DNA from: Carposina sasakii
Taxonomy: Eukaryota; Arthropoda; Insecta; Lepidoptera; Carposinidae
Direction: 5' to 3'
Assembly (NCBI GenBank): GCA_014607495.2
Contig: CP053175.1
Coordinates: 1,426,001-1,490,000 of the forward strand
DNA length: 64,000 nucleotides
Shown: positions 20,645-30,962 of the stretch, one piece after another
How positions within the stretch are numbered: position 1 is the first letter of the stretch
Layout: each line of letters opens with the position of its first letter
The notes under the pieces: model-generated
Seen by the model: only the letters and a program-made list of their open reading frames with translations
Databases searched by the model: none
What the model was told of the DNA's origin: nothing
Program-made: the position numbers and the translations under genes

Positions 20645-20919
20645 TGAAGGATCTGGTTCTTTTCTCAAAAATAAAAGCTGGATGTTGAAGATTATCACGG
20701 ATTTATTATTAACACAACAATCTTTTGCAACTGACAGTAATGGAATGAATATTAAAAAAAAACTACCGCCTCCTTTGACATTTCATAAACAATACAAAAC
20801 TAAATGTTGCCACAAACAAATTACAATAATCATACTGAAATATACAATAATGTTAAATAGATACTAGTTTGTGATGCTAAATAATCATAATGTTTATATA
20901 AATAATAACAATGCTAACA
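20645..20919 (-). repeat. 5' LTR (element orientation)
   Basis: 275 bp, identical to the other LTR except for position 20652. A TATATAAA complement lies at 20893-20900, about 20 bp into the LTR, and an AATAAA complement at 20702-20707. It presumably contains the promoter and start site. Confidence 0.95.
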
Positions 20920-20923
20920 ATAC

Positions 20924-21033
20924 CTATCCACAAAATTTGAGAAGATTTCGAGTCTCAAATTTTGTGGATAGGTTCTCTATAGTGGGCTATTTACATAGCT
21001 TTTCGCTTAACATACTCTTTTTGTTACACCCTG
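20924..21033. repeat. FB-1 right portion, split by the LTR element
   Basis: It runs from CTATCCACAAAATTTGAG through the mirrored AGTCTCAAATTTTGTGG to TTGTTACACCCTG and TA. Most of the left arm was already missing before the retrotransposon inserted. Confidence 0.8.
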
Positions 21034-21319
21034 TATATTCGCTCGAACCACACCACACCTAGGAACACACCCATAGTAGTTAGGCAAAATAAATATGGGT
21101 AGACTACGAAATTAGAATAGGTAGATCAAAACTACTGTAAGATCCATGAGATCATTTACATATAAATTAAGAGAAAAGGCAAAAAAAAATTGTATTAGTA
21201 TATAAGGACCCGCCGATTTCCGGTACACGCGGGGAAGCAGCATTATAAAAAAAAACAACTATACTATGTATAAAAATAGATGTTTTTTGGTAGAAAACTC
21301 ATCTCATCTTTGTACATAT

Positions 21320-22845
21320 CAAATTCAAATTCAAATTCAAAATACTTTATTTGCACAAAATAAGGTGAAGTTGGTGTTAGTTTACTTTAGAGTCTCTTAT
21401 TTTGCCGACAATGGCATGCAAAAATTTTCGAGTTCCTAAAAATAATTTATAAAAGATTTGCAATAAACTTAGCTAATTAAAAATAGTAATATAATAATCA
21501 ATATTATGCTAAATTAATTAAATTAAAATGTCAGGTTATTTTAGATACCACCACCATTACATTGTCATATTACATTAAGTAGGTACCTATTTTCTTTATT
21601 AAAATTACCAAAACAAATTCAGATATCACGTCACAAACAAATTACAAAATTACAAAACTATGTCACATCCCTTGTTTTATCGTTTAAATACTCACTAATA
21701 GTGTAATATGCTTTATGTACCAGAAAACTTGTGAGCGAATGTCTAAATTTCCTATCGTCATCAATTTCTACAATAGATACAGGCAGTTTATTGTAGATCA
21801 CAGGTGCCATACCAAGAAAGCTTTTACGAAATAAAGCTGTTTTGGCAGGTGGGGCACAGATTCTGTGGCGATATCTATAACTATTTAGTCTATTATATAA
21901 CTGGGAATTATTTTTTACAAAGAGTGCCATTTCGTAAATATATAAACAACTAAGTGTAAGTATTTTTAGTTTTTGGAATTGAGGTTTGCAGGATTCCATA
22001 TAGTGCATGTTCATCATTGAGCGTATACATCTTTTTTGTGCCCTAAATGCCAGTTCAATGTTTGCCCCGTTACCCCAAAAGATTATTCCATATCTTAGTG
22101 TAGAGGTGACATAGGCATGGTACGCTACTAAGACTGTGGATTTATTAGCAACCCTAGAAAGCATGTTTAGTCCATATGAGTACTGATTTAATCTCTTACG
22201 TATAGCGTCAATTTGTGTATTCCATTTCATGTCACTGTCTAACCATATTCCTAGAAATTTAGTGTTACTATTTTCGTCAATATTTATTCCTAAGTAATTA
22301 ATGTTTAGATTAGTCAAAACGTTCTTTCTTTGTCTGTAGTGGACAATTTTTGTTTTATTAATATTAATTTTTAGGTTATTTAAAGATAACCAATTTATTA
22401 TGGTTTTTATAGTGTTGTTAATCTCGCTTTCATAAGTTTCTAAATTCTTACATGTAAATATTATGGTGCTGTCATCAGCAAATAACACCATAGGATGAGG
22501 TATTGAATTTGGTTTGTCATTAATGTAAATTAGGAATAGAAGTGGCCCCAGAACACTTCCTTGGGATACTCCATATCGGACGAGTCTATAGTTTGAGGAG
22601 TAGATTACTTCTTTTTTAGTTCTTGTGCATATTTTATTTATTTAAGTGAATTGATATCTGCTACTTAGGTAAGAGTTTATTAAACTCCATACGTTACCAC
22701 GAACACCGTATGACTGTAATTTTTGTAGAAGAATATTGTGATCAACGTGGTCGAAAGCCTTAGTCATATCCATATAGAGAGCTGACACAGGTGCTCCTTG
22801 ATCCATTTGTTTCATTATTTCAGTAAGTAGATTGTAAATGTAAAC
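21320..22845 (-). mobile_element. LINE-f, 5'-truncated
   Basis: A minus-strand LINE remnant with reverse transcriptase sequence, a 3' UTR of about 330 bp and an AATAAAG-like signal. Its tail is a tandem TTTGAA repeat (plus strand AAATTCAAATTCAAATTC at 21320-21341). The 5' end is lost near 22845, where a tandem 15-bp AATGTAAACATACAT pair lies. Confidence 0.8.
21658..22845 (-). pseudogene. LINE-f reverse transcriptase with one nonsense codon
   Basis: One frame carries VSALYMDMTKAFDHVDHNIL, LINSYLSS, then a TAA stop at about 22642. It continues in the same frame with YGVSQGSVLGPLLFLIYIND, the catalytic FADD, KFLGIWLDSDMKW and a C-terminal region ending at 21658. Motif order and spacing fit the jockey/CR1-type reverse transcriptases. 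The single stop is the only break seen in the retained part. The endonuclease is absent. Confidence 0.88.
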
Positions 22846-22861
22846 ATACATAATGTAAACA

Positions 22862-22985
22862 TACATTATCATCAGCCTATTGCAGTCAACTGCTGGACGT
22901 AGGCCTTCCCTAGAGCGCACCACAAGGCTCAATCTCACGTTTTTGCCATCCAGTTACTACCAATCATGTGGTAAGAGTGGAGTCT
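22862..22985 (-). pseudogene. LINE-e C-terminal tail
   Basis: Reverse-strand sequence corresponds to LGKAYVQQLTAIG followed by TGA repeats, plus the upstream WMAKT part, as at 48900-49065. It lies directly upstream of truncated LINE-f. Confidence 0.65.
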
Positions 22986-23256
22986 ACCGCAGCTGTCAGT
23001 AAAATATTATTCATCTTCAGATAAATAGCCAAAGAATTCCATCATCAATCTGGTCTATCTCTAAACAGATCTATATTTCCTACCATAACTACCAAGCCCC
23101 GTTAGTATTTCTACCAGATAATAAGCTGGCAACATTGTACGCTAATATAAAGATATTACAGCTGAGCACTTATGGCGGATGATTTAAATTTCACGACCTC
23201 TTCGGAAGATTAAGCTATTCCTCGCTTAAGGCCAAGTTTATGGGTTTAGTAATTTA

Positions 23257-23362
23257 AATATGGCTGTGTTACAAAAATGTGGTAGTGTGGCTACCATTGC
23301 AGGATCATAAAAGACATCCTACAGGCACATTTAGCATAACATAAATAAATAAATAAATAAGA
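23257..23362 (+). repeat. R210 5' part ending in an (AAAT)n tract
   Basis: ATGGCTGTGTTACAAAAATG, GGATCATAAAAGACATCCTA and TTTAGCATAACA are followed by ATAAATAAATAAATAAATAA. The simple-repeat tail is unusual among R210 copies. Confidence 0.6.
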
Positions 23363-23578
23363 AAATTTCTATCCTGCCCACACGTTACGCAACTCCAACA
23401 ACTTTAGAGAAGAAGCGAGAGAAGATAAATAATTCCCACTCCTACACAAAATTGAGTCACACTCAAAGCTTGGAAAATAACCAAGTTGAATGTCAAAAAA
23501 AAAACAATGAGTGCATTGGAAAGTGATTGGAAAGAAAAGAAAGAAAGAAAGGAAGTGCTATTATGGGAAAAGTTATTG

Positions 23579-23748
23579 ATTATTCCGATCTGTCACCCTT
23601 TATGTCCCACTAGTGACATCGAAAAAAAAAACAGAAAAAATGTTTGGTTCGTCCCACTATTAGGTAGTATGAAAAGTGGGACAAATTTCCAGATTTTTTC
23701 CGGTCTGTCACCCTGGGGGGACAAAATAGGGTGACAGATCGGAATATT
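23579..23748. mobile_element. FB-6 foldback element
   Basis: About 170 bp. The left end TTATTCCGATCTGTCACCC and the right end GGGTGACAGATCGGAATATT are inverted. GTCCCACTAGTGACATCG and a second GTCTGTCACCC lie inside. Fragments occur at 10685 and possibly near 32055. Confidence 0.75.
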
Positions 23749-24471
23749 TCAAAGTTATCACTAAAAATATGAACGAGCGCGTTTAGGCATGATGCCTAAT
23801 TCGCAAAATACCTGCCGTGTCTCAAAAGGACTAATTCGCGAAAAGACTAAGGTAAGTCTCGCTTAGCAACGATAAACGAGCAGCAGTGAGCCTTAAGTCG
23901 CCCATCTCGGACTTTCACGTGGTAATCTCGAGATTTGCAATTTCCTAGTGCGAGAAAGCTTTTCCACCGTTTAATGGTAGAAAATGGACTTTTTAATGAC
24001 CCCCGCACTGGTAGACTGTCACACTTGTGAATGTAATTATGTGTTGCCAACCTTAATGGCGGTATCGGTTATGCGTAATGATTTGAATACATTTGCAAGA
24101 CATTTGTTTTAAAATTTAAATTACATTACTGGCGGATCTTTTAAATTCTACTGTGTTAAATATTATAAGAAACCACTATTAACAACTAGCTTGCTAATTA
24201 CAATTTTATTGCCTGTGTGCGGGGCTTTCCTAGAATACATTCGCACGCAATAAATACCTAGACACATATAAGTATTCACAATGAAAGCTTACATCAAAGG
24301 CAGAAAGATAAAAAACCTCGCACTTTCAACATGAAATTTTCCAAGAAAATAAATGAGAATTTGTCTCGGGGATACATCGGCGGAGATTCCTGTGCAGAAT
24401 CCACAGACTGCATTACCGACGTATAAAATAGTTACGCTAGTTATTGTTATTACCAATAACGTCATCATTAC
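23749..24471. other. Unassigned intron-like sequence
   Basis: No exon or repeat was recognised. A 67-codon frame at 23847-24050 has no visible family. Confidence 0.35.
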
Positions 24472-24640
24472 ATGGCATAAAACAAAGTCGCTTCCCTCTG
24501 CTCTGCCTGTCCCTATGTACGAGTATGCTTAGATCTTTTAAACTACGCGACGGATTTTGATGTGGTTTTTTAAATAGATGGAGAGGAGATTCCAGAGAGA
24601 AAGGTTTATATGTATTCTCCTCATAGTATCAGTATTGCAC
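24472..24640 (+). repeat. HEL-2-type repeat fragment
   Basis: GCATAAAACAAAGTCGCTTC, GACGGATTTTGATGTGG, TTTTTTAAATAGATGGAG and AAGGTTTATATGTATT match 55783-55925. The reverse orientation is at 58450-58612 and 33170-33345. Confidence 0.65.
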
Positions 24641-25637
24641 CCGTTTTATCTTCCCATTATAATTTCAGTCGATTCTCTGTACAGATACCTTCGCCAAAGA
24701 GCACAAATCTCGTTTTAAAGAAATACTCGCGAAGTGCCTCGCTATTGTTGCAGTAAAAGAGAATTTCATAAGAGACCGGATTCGAGAGTTCACTTGGTAC
24801 GTTATCGCGACTTTTATACTTTCGGAGCTGTCACAGTGCCTTTTAATACTTTTAACGCTGTCACGGAGTATTTTAATACTCGTTGTTATATTTGAAGCGA
24901 GTAGCGAGTGTTGGGCTGGAAGTTTATGAAACTTTAAGCGTTTTTTGGTCTATATTGCTTTGTCTTTTAATGTTTTATATCGAAAAAATTTTAGGTAGAG
25001 TGTAACATTTGTGTGGTGTTTGTTAATTGTTATGTATTGAATAACAATGTTATAACCATAAATAAAATAAATTTGCATGCACAAAATTAAACTCAAGCTA
25101 TTTCAATAACAAACTTATTTATAGCTCGGCAAAAATGTCTGTGCAGACAAAATATACCAACAGTCATTAAAAATTCATGCTAATTGTAAATAGACTGCTT
25201 GAAAACTGCACAATCAAATTGGTCGTTTAGAATCTTCTTTACTTCCAAATATATTGTGGTTAGCTTGCAGTAGGTACTTAGAATATAATAATATTTAATT
25301 TATATTTTTATTTCATGATAACACTAGAATACTTCGATCAACAATATACCAGATTACATAATAAAAATTTATAAAGCTACGTAAAATAAAATTATCGAAG
25401 CATAGTAAACAAACAATTAATTATGAAGTTAGTAAGATCATGTATCCATATGAGATTAATCTTGTAAGTTTGTACCTAATTAGTACCTATATTGTTGATC
25501 AAAGAGAAAAATAAGCATATAAATAAACCAACTTCCTAGAGCCAATATAAAAAGACTCAAAGGAAAATAAATAGACATTGATGATTAAATGTTTACCGAA
25601 AGTTGATTTATTTCACATTTTTATCTAAAATACTCAC
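24641..25637 (-). other. Intron sequence downstream of the third exon
   Basis: AT-rich. No further hnRNP L exon or repeat was recognised between the donor at 25637 and 24641. GTGAGT at the exon's 3' edge marks the intron start. Confidence 0.55.
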
Positions 25638-25689
25638 ATGTGTAGTCCCAACTGTCCTGGTCATTTTTGAACACATTCAGTCTTTCAGG
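25638..25689 (-). CDS. sm: hnRNP L/smooth exon, post-RRM2 segment
   Basis: A 52-bp exon encoding PERLNVFKNDQDSWDYT plus one base. The residues match the stretch that follows RRM2 in hnRNP L family proteins (the human form reads similarly around LNVFKNDQDTWDYT). The acceptor is a textbook pyrimidine tract ending TTTCAG, and the donor is GTGAGT, both on the minus strand. The exon begins in phase 0, which fits the phase-0 end of the exon at 44666-44762, and ends in phase 1. It was found by eye because it is too short to stand out as an open frame. The next exon was not found in the window. Confidence 0.92.
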
Positions 25690-26383
25690 CTGAAACAGAA
25701 GAAAAAAAGACTTGATACTGTAAATTAATTATTTTTATTTTCAATACTTCGTGAAAGATAAGATAATTAGAAGTCTTCTACTACAAACATTTCCACTTGA
25801 AAACAACCTAAACAATAATTTTAAATAATTTAGAAATTAGGAAAAAACCTTATGCTATAAAGACCTAAAGCATAGCAATTAGATTTAATCACATCATTTA
25901 ACGAACCCGCTAAATGAAGACATCCTATTAGAGCAAATGTTTCGATCACCTTGCAAACTTCGTTGTTGTTCGTAAAATTGTTAAATTGTCTAAACCATGG
26001 AGGTTTGTGGGCGATTTTCACTGCTTATGGAGGAAATGTTTCAATAACTTTGCAAAGTTTACTGTGGCTTGTAAAAGATACATTGTTTAAGGCCCCTTAA
26101 TTAGAAGAAACAACTGCCATGTAGTTTTTTATTTGTTAAGATCGTATAATGCACATACATGCTTGCCCTACTCTAATTCCCATAAATGACTCAATATAGT
26201 AAGTAAATATAGAAAATTTATGTCTAGACAAAATAATTTAGAATATTCCAGAAATATCTCCAACCAACAAACCTACGCCTTGCGTGGGTGCGATAAAATA
26301 AATAGCAGTTAATATTTTACTTAGAAGTATTCCCTAAATTATCTACGATAAACATCGATCAATGAGGCGTGACTTATATCGTC
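25690..26383 (-). other. Intron next to the third exon, with a diverged internal duplication
   Basis: Two segments of about 60 bp resemble each other: AAATGTTTCGATCACCTTGC near 25937 and AAATGTTTCAATAACTTTGC near 26034. A 63-codon minus-strand frame covers the first. I cannot link it to a protein family. Confidence 0.4.
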
Positions 26384-26603
26384 TTCTGCCTATTGCAGTT
26401 CTCTGCTGGACGTAGCCATAAGGCTACTGCTACAGGGGGGTTTTGCCCATAGTCACCACGCTGAGTAGGCGGGTTGGTGACCGCAGTGTGAATTTCGGAC
26501 TATGTTGTCAGTACGGGAGGCGCCTCCCTTTAATCGCCTGATATGATACCCACGGGCAGGCTTGGGGTGGTACAAACTCTACTCTGCCGGCACCACGCGG
26601 CGT
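26384..26603 (-). mobile_element. SINE-B copy, reverse
   Basis: It runs from GCCTATTGCAGTTCTCTGCT (tail) to GCCGGCACCACGCGGC (head) and includes GTCACCACGCTGAGTAGGC and GATACCCACGGGCAGG. The TGA tail is mostly lost. Confidence 0.75.
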
Positions 26604-26785
26604 TTAAAACACCATAAAAGTTAATAACTTTAATAAGAAAACAATAAGCACATTAGAGCGTCACGGTAGGCTAATTAAATTACGTATCTTTCAAACGCAA
26701 AGCAGTAGCAATGCAACAGCAAAAATTGTAAAATACAATATCATAGACATCGAATCCCTATGAGATTTACGTAATATGTATTTAA

Positions 26786-27150
26786 GGCTGCCTGTCCATT
26801 GAAGCGGAGCGAGCTTGTGGAGCGGGGCGAGCGAGCATTGCGGAGCGGACTTGCGGCGCTAGGCCGAGTTCGCGCGACGAATCATTTGAGCGGAGAGCGG
26901 CGGGCGGTCAGTTCAGTTTATATTATCATCCCACCCGAGCGAGGCCGGTGATCCGGTCCGCCGGCTCACCCAGCCGACTCGCTCTGTCGGCTCCCTCCGC
27001 TGCCCCGCACCGCTTCCGAAATTGTATGAATTTTTAAACTAGCTCGCAAATCCCTTTCCACTGCAGTTGAGCGTAGTTTTTATGCAATCCTATTGGTTAA
27101 TATTTCTCCGTTTCTCCGCTCCGCAAGCTCGCTTCAATGGACAGGCAGCC
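26786..27150. mobile_element. GC-rich inverted-repeat element flanked by TTAA
   Basis: 365 bp. The left end GGCTGCCTGTCCATTGAAGC mirrors the right end GCTTCAATGGACAGGCAGCC. TTAA lies on each side (26782-26785 and 27151-27154), as expected for piggyBac-type insertion, although the termini do not start with the usual CCC. The interior is strikingly GC-rich (AGCGGAGCGAGC-type runs) against AT-rich surroundings. It has no coding frame. Confidence 0.8.
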
Positions 27151-27154
27151 TTAA

Positions 27155-27789
27155 AAGCGATCAGCTAACATTGTACAATTTTTGCTATCGTATTGCTTTT
27201 GGAAGATAAGTAATACGGGCGTCGGTCATTTTATAAATGTCCGATCTTTCCAACAAACGATGAGTAAGTAAGTATACCTACTTTAAATTACTTTCCAATT
27301 ATAAGGATTTTCCAGACTACATTATTTTTGTACTCTATACTTGTAATAATGTAGTTTATTGAAACAAAAATTTAGCCGTTGCTTTGTAAAGAATTAATTT
27401 ATTTATCAATGACCTGTAAAGAGAAACAACATTTAAAGCTATTGCTTTAAAAATTATGAAATTGTTTCCTTTCAAATCCACGTTAATGTTTTACTGTAAA
27501 AAAAGCCAGTCACCATTTTGCATTTCTAGCAAAGACATAGGTAATGCAAACTGCCAACATAGATAATATAATATTTTGATATAAAACGTCCACGCGAGTC
27601 ATGAGCGGGAAATTCAAATTAAATGAAGAGTACAATAGCTTTATTTACATACTAACATAAAATTTAAGTTTGTGTAATACTAACACTATGGGCACAAACC
27701 TGAAATAAATTAAAAGATTTTATTTTATTTTATTATACCTAAATTAGCCACGAATGTACTTACAAACGTGGGCAGGTTTCTTTTGCGAT
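27155..27789. other. Unassigned AT-rich intron sequence
   Basis: No exon or repeat family was recognised. Confidence 0.4.
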
Positions 27790-27832
27790 TTTTACTGCAT
27801 TTCCCTAAACACACCCTTTCCGCTACACCCTG
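27790..27832 (+). repeat. FB-1 right terminus, degenerate
   Basis: CATTTCCCTAAACACACCCT then TTCCGCTACACCCTG and TA resembles the FB-1 right end. Confidence 0.5.
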
Positions 27833-28045
27833 TACAAACGTAATATATCAGCAAACACATAGTACCACTGCCAGGGGATCGCTGAAGCGTGGACAAGCGA
27901 TGCGATATACTACAACCATGAAGGAAGTACGAAAGGAGCTGGCCTAACACTAAGTGTTATTCTTTATTACACACATACATAAAATATTAATATGTAAGGT
28001 CTATCGAAAATTTGTGATTATGTTTTGTCACGAAACTAGGTAGGT

Positions 28046-28208
28046 AAAAAGAAACAACTTTCACTATGGGACCAAATCCGAAATATTGAAAAAAAAATTC
28101 AGCTGTTCCATACATTTCAGTGCAGTAATTATTCGAGATTGTATGGAACAGCTGATTTTTTTTTTCAATATTTCGGAGTTGGTACCATAGTGAAAGTTGT
28201 TTCTTTTT
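28046..28208. repeat. Long near-perfect hairpin
   Basis: Arms of about 68 bp (28046-28114 and 28140-28208) surround a loop of about 25 bp. The left arm includes AAGAAACAACTTTCACTATG and CAGCTGTTCCATAC. The right arm repeats them as the complement, with a few changes (GACCAAATCCG versus CGGAGTTGGTACC). As part of an intron transcript it would form an extended double-stranded RNA. It may be a young foldback element; no second copy was seen in the window. Confidence 0.85.
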
Positions 28209-28553
28209 ACATGCAAAGTACATCCACTTAGTTTATCTAGTTATTAATAGATCTGTGAATTTGACGCGGCTGTCTTCTTTATCTTCTTTATCATCCTGCA
28301 GTTTTGGCTACCACATGCTGGCATAATCACCACAGTAATGACTTTCAAACCATGGTGTTATTTACTACAAGTGACCCTTTTTTTGCGAGAGGTCTTCTGA
28401 CTGACAATCACATCTCCATTTCGTACTTCCTTCGCGACTAAACCCATTCCTTTCCCATGGAGTTTTATCGCGTTCTTTATGGGGTCGACTGCATGAAAAT
28501 TTGGCAGGAAAAGGCTTTTCTGTTCGCTCCATTCCATAGCTAATGGCCACTGT

Positions 28554-28583
28554 ATTATTTATTTATTTTATTTATTTATTTTA
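28554..28583. repeat. (TTTA)n microsatellite
   Basis: A TATT/TTTA tract. Confidence 0.8.
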
Positions 28584-28905
28584 CTGGGAAGGTATAAAGG
28601 CGTGATTATATTATATGAATATTTTACTGGAGTATGCCTAAGCCAATAACATAATATTTAAACTTGATCAACTTTCTCACTTCCTGTAATATTTAGAATT
28701 AACTCACCAAGACGACAACAACAATAAAGGCCAGAACATTTTTCCTACATAATATTACATAAGTTCAAACTGCGTGAACATTTATAAAATAATTCAGTTT
28801 TTAAGATAAATCAGATAGTCATTCATTCGTTTTATTCACAATGAATAAGTAAAATAAAAAACTTTTAGATGCGTCTTGAAGAGTAGATATTACTACATAC
28901 ATATA

Positions 28906-29165
28906 CAGAGTGTAACAGAAAGGGTATGTTAAGCGAAAAGCTATGTAAAAAGCCCACTATAGAGAACCTATTTCCAAAATTTGAGACTCGAAATCACATG
29001 TTTATTTTTCAAGATTGTATGAAAATTCCTGAGATATTTAAAAATTCTCCATACTATCGAGAAAAATAAACATGTGATTTCGGGTCTCAAATTTTGTGGA
29101 TAGGTTCTTTACAGTGGGCTATTTACGTAGCTTCTCGCTTAACATACCTTTTTTGTTACACCCTG
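28906..29165. mobile_element. FB-1 foldback element, complete copy
   Basis: 260 bp flanked by TA, the same length as the copy at 13580. It starts CAGAGTGTAACAGAAAGGGT and ends TTTTTTGTTACACCCTG. The centre is the mirrored CCTGAGATATTTAAAAATTC region. Confidence 0.9.
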
Positions 29166-29168
29166 TAT

Positions 29169-29265
29169 ATACACACGACTGTGTTCCTGAAACGTCCAAA
29201 CAGAACTGCGGGATCATAAAAGTAATCCCACTGCCACGTTTAGAATAGCAAAGGGTAATACTTCA
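29169..29265 (+). repeat. R210 repeat, 5' part
   Basis: CACGACTGTGTTCCTGAAAC, AGAACTGCGGGATCATAAAA and CACTGCCACGTTTAGAATAG match R210. Confidence 0.6.
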
Positions 29266-29394
29266 GGAAATTAAGTAGTATTGCATGTATTAATAAATAA
29301 CAACTGCCCAATCGTAATGAAACGTTGTAAACTGTCACGCGGACATATTGGACAACATATTGTGCGCAGACATTTGTATCGGACATTCGAAATA

Positions 29395-29580
29395 AATAAT
29401 AATTCGTCTCATTTGTATTATAAATGAAATTGTATTAGGCGTTACAATTCGGAAGTTCAAACATTCACTATGGGTGCGCCCACCACCGGGCTGTTGTCGC
29501 AATTATGAGTTATCAGATCCGAGGGTCAGTGGAGGGTGTAGGGCCCGGTGGTGGGCGCACCCATAGTGAATCATTTGTAT
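29395..29580. repeat. G-family element with 29-bp inverted arms
   Basis: The perfect arms at 29463-29491 and 29543-29571 read TTCACTATGGGTGCGCCCAC and its complement. They enclose CAGATCCGAGGGTCAGTGG. Related sequence occurs at 43255-43600 and, reversed, at 54809-55010. The left flank TACAATTCGGAAGTTCAAAC also recurs near 43530 in reverse. Confidence 0.7.
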
Positions 29581-29865
29581 TAATAAAACAAACTATTTCG
29601 TTAAAGATATAACCTATAATTGAGGAATACTAATTATTTAACTAAGTGCGACACAGGGTAATGCGTAATTCAAAGATCACTCGAGGCGCCATTTTCAAAC
29701 TCCCCACCCGCGCCCCTTAGTGATGTACCACACTTATCGTATGTGTCAAGTGATGTCCTAGTTGAATGCGTTCTCCAGCTAACAGTATGTACAATAATAA
29801 CATATTCGTACTTATTAGCAGTGATCCGGACTGATATAAAAAATGCGTAAGTAAATCTTGTCTGT

Positions 29866-29998
29866 CTGTCTCGTTTTCATGCCAAAACTACTAGACCGAT
29901 TGAAATGAAAATTGGTACACAGGTAGCTTAGGGCCGGAGAAAGCACATAGGCCACTTTTTATCCTGGAAAAATCGAGGGAGTCGCGAGCTTCCGCTAG
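29866..29998 (+). mobile_element. Helitron-like 3' end (HEL-1-related)
   Basis: ACTAGACCGATTGAAATGAA, GTAGCTTAGGGCCGGAGAAA and TTTTTATCCTGGAAAA precede GTCGCGAGCTTCCGCTAG and T. The central motifs are shared with 51590 and 56976. Confidence 0.55.
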
Positions 29999-30083
29999 TA
30001 GATAAAAAGAATATGTACGAGGGAAAGCTCATCACTAAAAGATATTACTTTCAGGAAACTAAAAGTGTAATAAACATAACATA

Positions 30084-30342
30084 GCCGCGTGGTGCCGGCA
30101 GAGTAGAATTCGTACCACCCCATGTCTGTCCGTGGGTATCGTACGAGGCGGTTAAGGGTTTCCGGGAGGTGGGCAGCAGCGCCTCTCGTGTTGACAACAT
30201 AGTCCAAAATACAAACTGCGGTCACCAACCTGCCTGCCCAGCATGGTAACTATGGGCAAATACCCCCCATGGCAGTCTTGTGGCGTGCCCCGGGGGAGGC
30301 CTACGTCCAGCAGTGTACTGCAATAGGTTGATGATGATGATG
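30084..30342 (+). mobile_element. SINE-B copy, full length
   Basis: It starts GCCGCGTGGTGCCGGCAGAG and runs through GGTTTCCGGGAGGTGGGCAG to GAGGCCTACGTCCAGCAG and a (TGA)n tail. It is very close to the copy at 12816. Confidence 0.85.
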
Positions 30343-30702
30343 AGGTATACTAAGGTAGGGTAGTATAATACTTGGCAATATCTACGTGCTTCATGTAATT
30401 GAAAACAGAATATAACTTCAATTCCAAATCCCGGTCAATAATAAGATATAAACCAACGCAACGACAGCGCAACTTCGACGTCCCCTAACAGAGGCACCAC
30501 TGTCTCTACATCTTAAACGCTGTTTCATTATATTTTATGAAGTTCCTCGAAATTCCGCGGGACGTGGTTTTTGGAGCAGACGACGCCGGCGCCTACCGAC
30601 TGGATGCAATTGCCAAATACAATGATTAATTTTACGAAAACAGATACCCTATGGCGCTTGGGATTTGGCACTCCAAAGGCTGGTCCAAGTTCATTTAGTT
30701 AC

Positions 30703-30900
30703 ATATATACATACATATAATCACGCCTTTATCCCTTACGAGGTAAGCAGAGCACCAAGGGCCGATAGGACCACATGGTGCCACTTCTGACCATTTTGAG
30801 GGTATAGTTGAGATGTACAAGTTCGCTTAGAGTGACAGGTGGTCAGCCCATCGCCTACAAAACACCAAAACCCTCTTGTCCTTCTACTGACTTGTACAGT
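30703..30900 (-). repeat. LINE-type 3' end with (CATA)n tail
   Basis: On the plus strand it opens CATATATACATACATATAAT, then CACGCCTTTATCCCTTACG, CACCAAGGGCCGATAGG and GTTGAGATGTACAAGTTCG. The simple-repeat tail at the low-coordinate side implies a minus-strand retroelement end. Sibling copies are at 45780, 51155 and 62155. Confidence 0.65.
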
Positions 30901-30962
30901 TCATTTAGTTAATAATATTTATTATATGGCGCCATATTTAAATGCTTCAGCTGATGTTTTAT

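Larger units (their letters stand above)
14735..20919 (-). mobile_element. Intact Ty3-type LTR retrotransposon, 6,185 bp
   Basis: A complete element on the minus strand. It has two 275-bp LTRs differing at one site (14742 G versus 20652 T), TG...CA termini, a 4-bp target duplication ATAC (14731-14734 and 20920-20923), a tRNA-complementary primer site next to the 5' LTR, one unbroken Gag-Pol frame and a 680-bp 3' non-coding region. The domain order (protease, RT, RNase H, integrase) is that of Ty3/gypsy elements, and no envelope gene is present. A single long frame with a likely tRNA-Leu primer recalls the mdg3/blastopia group, though only a tree would place it. It lies in the sense orientation with the host gene and looks young and possibly mobile. 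Confidence 0.97.

Noticed and set aside
1..24641. Next hnRNP L exon downstream of 25638
   Set aside because: I read the minus strand down to position 1 for Pro/Gly-rich or RRM3-like coding with splice signals and found nothing I could support; it probably lies beyond the window.
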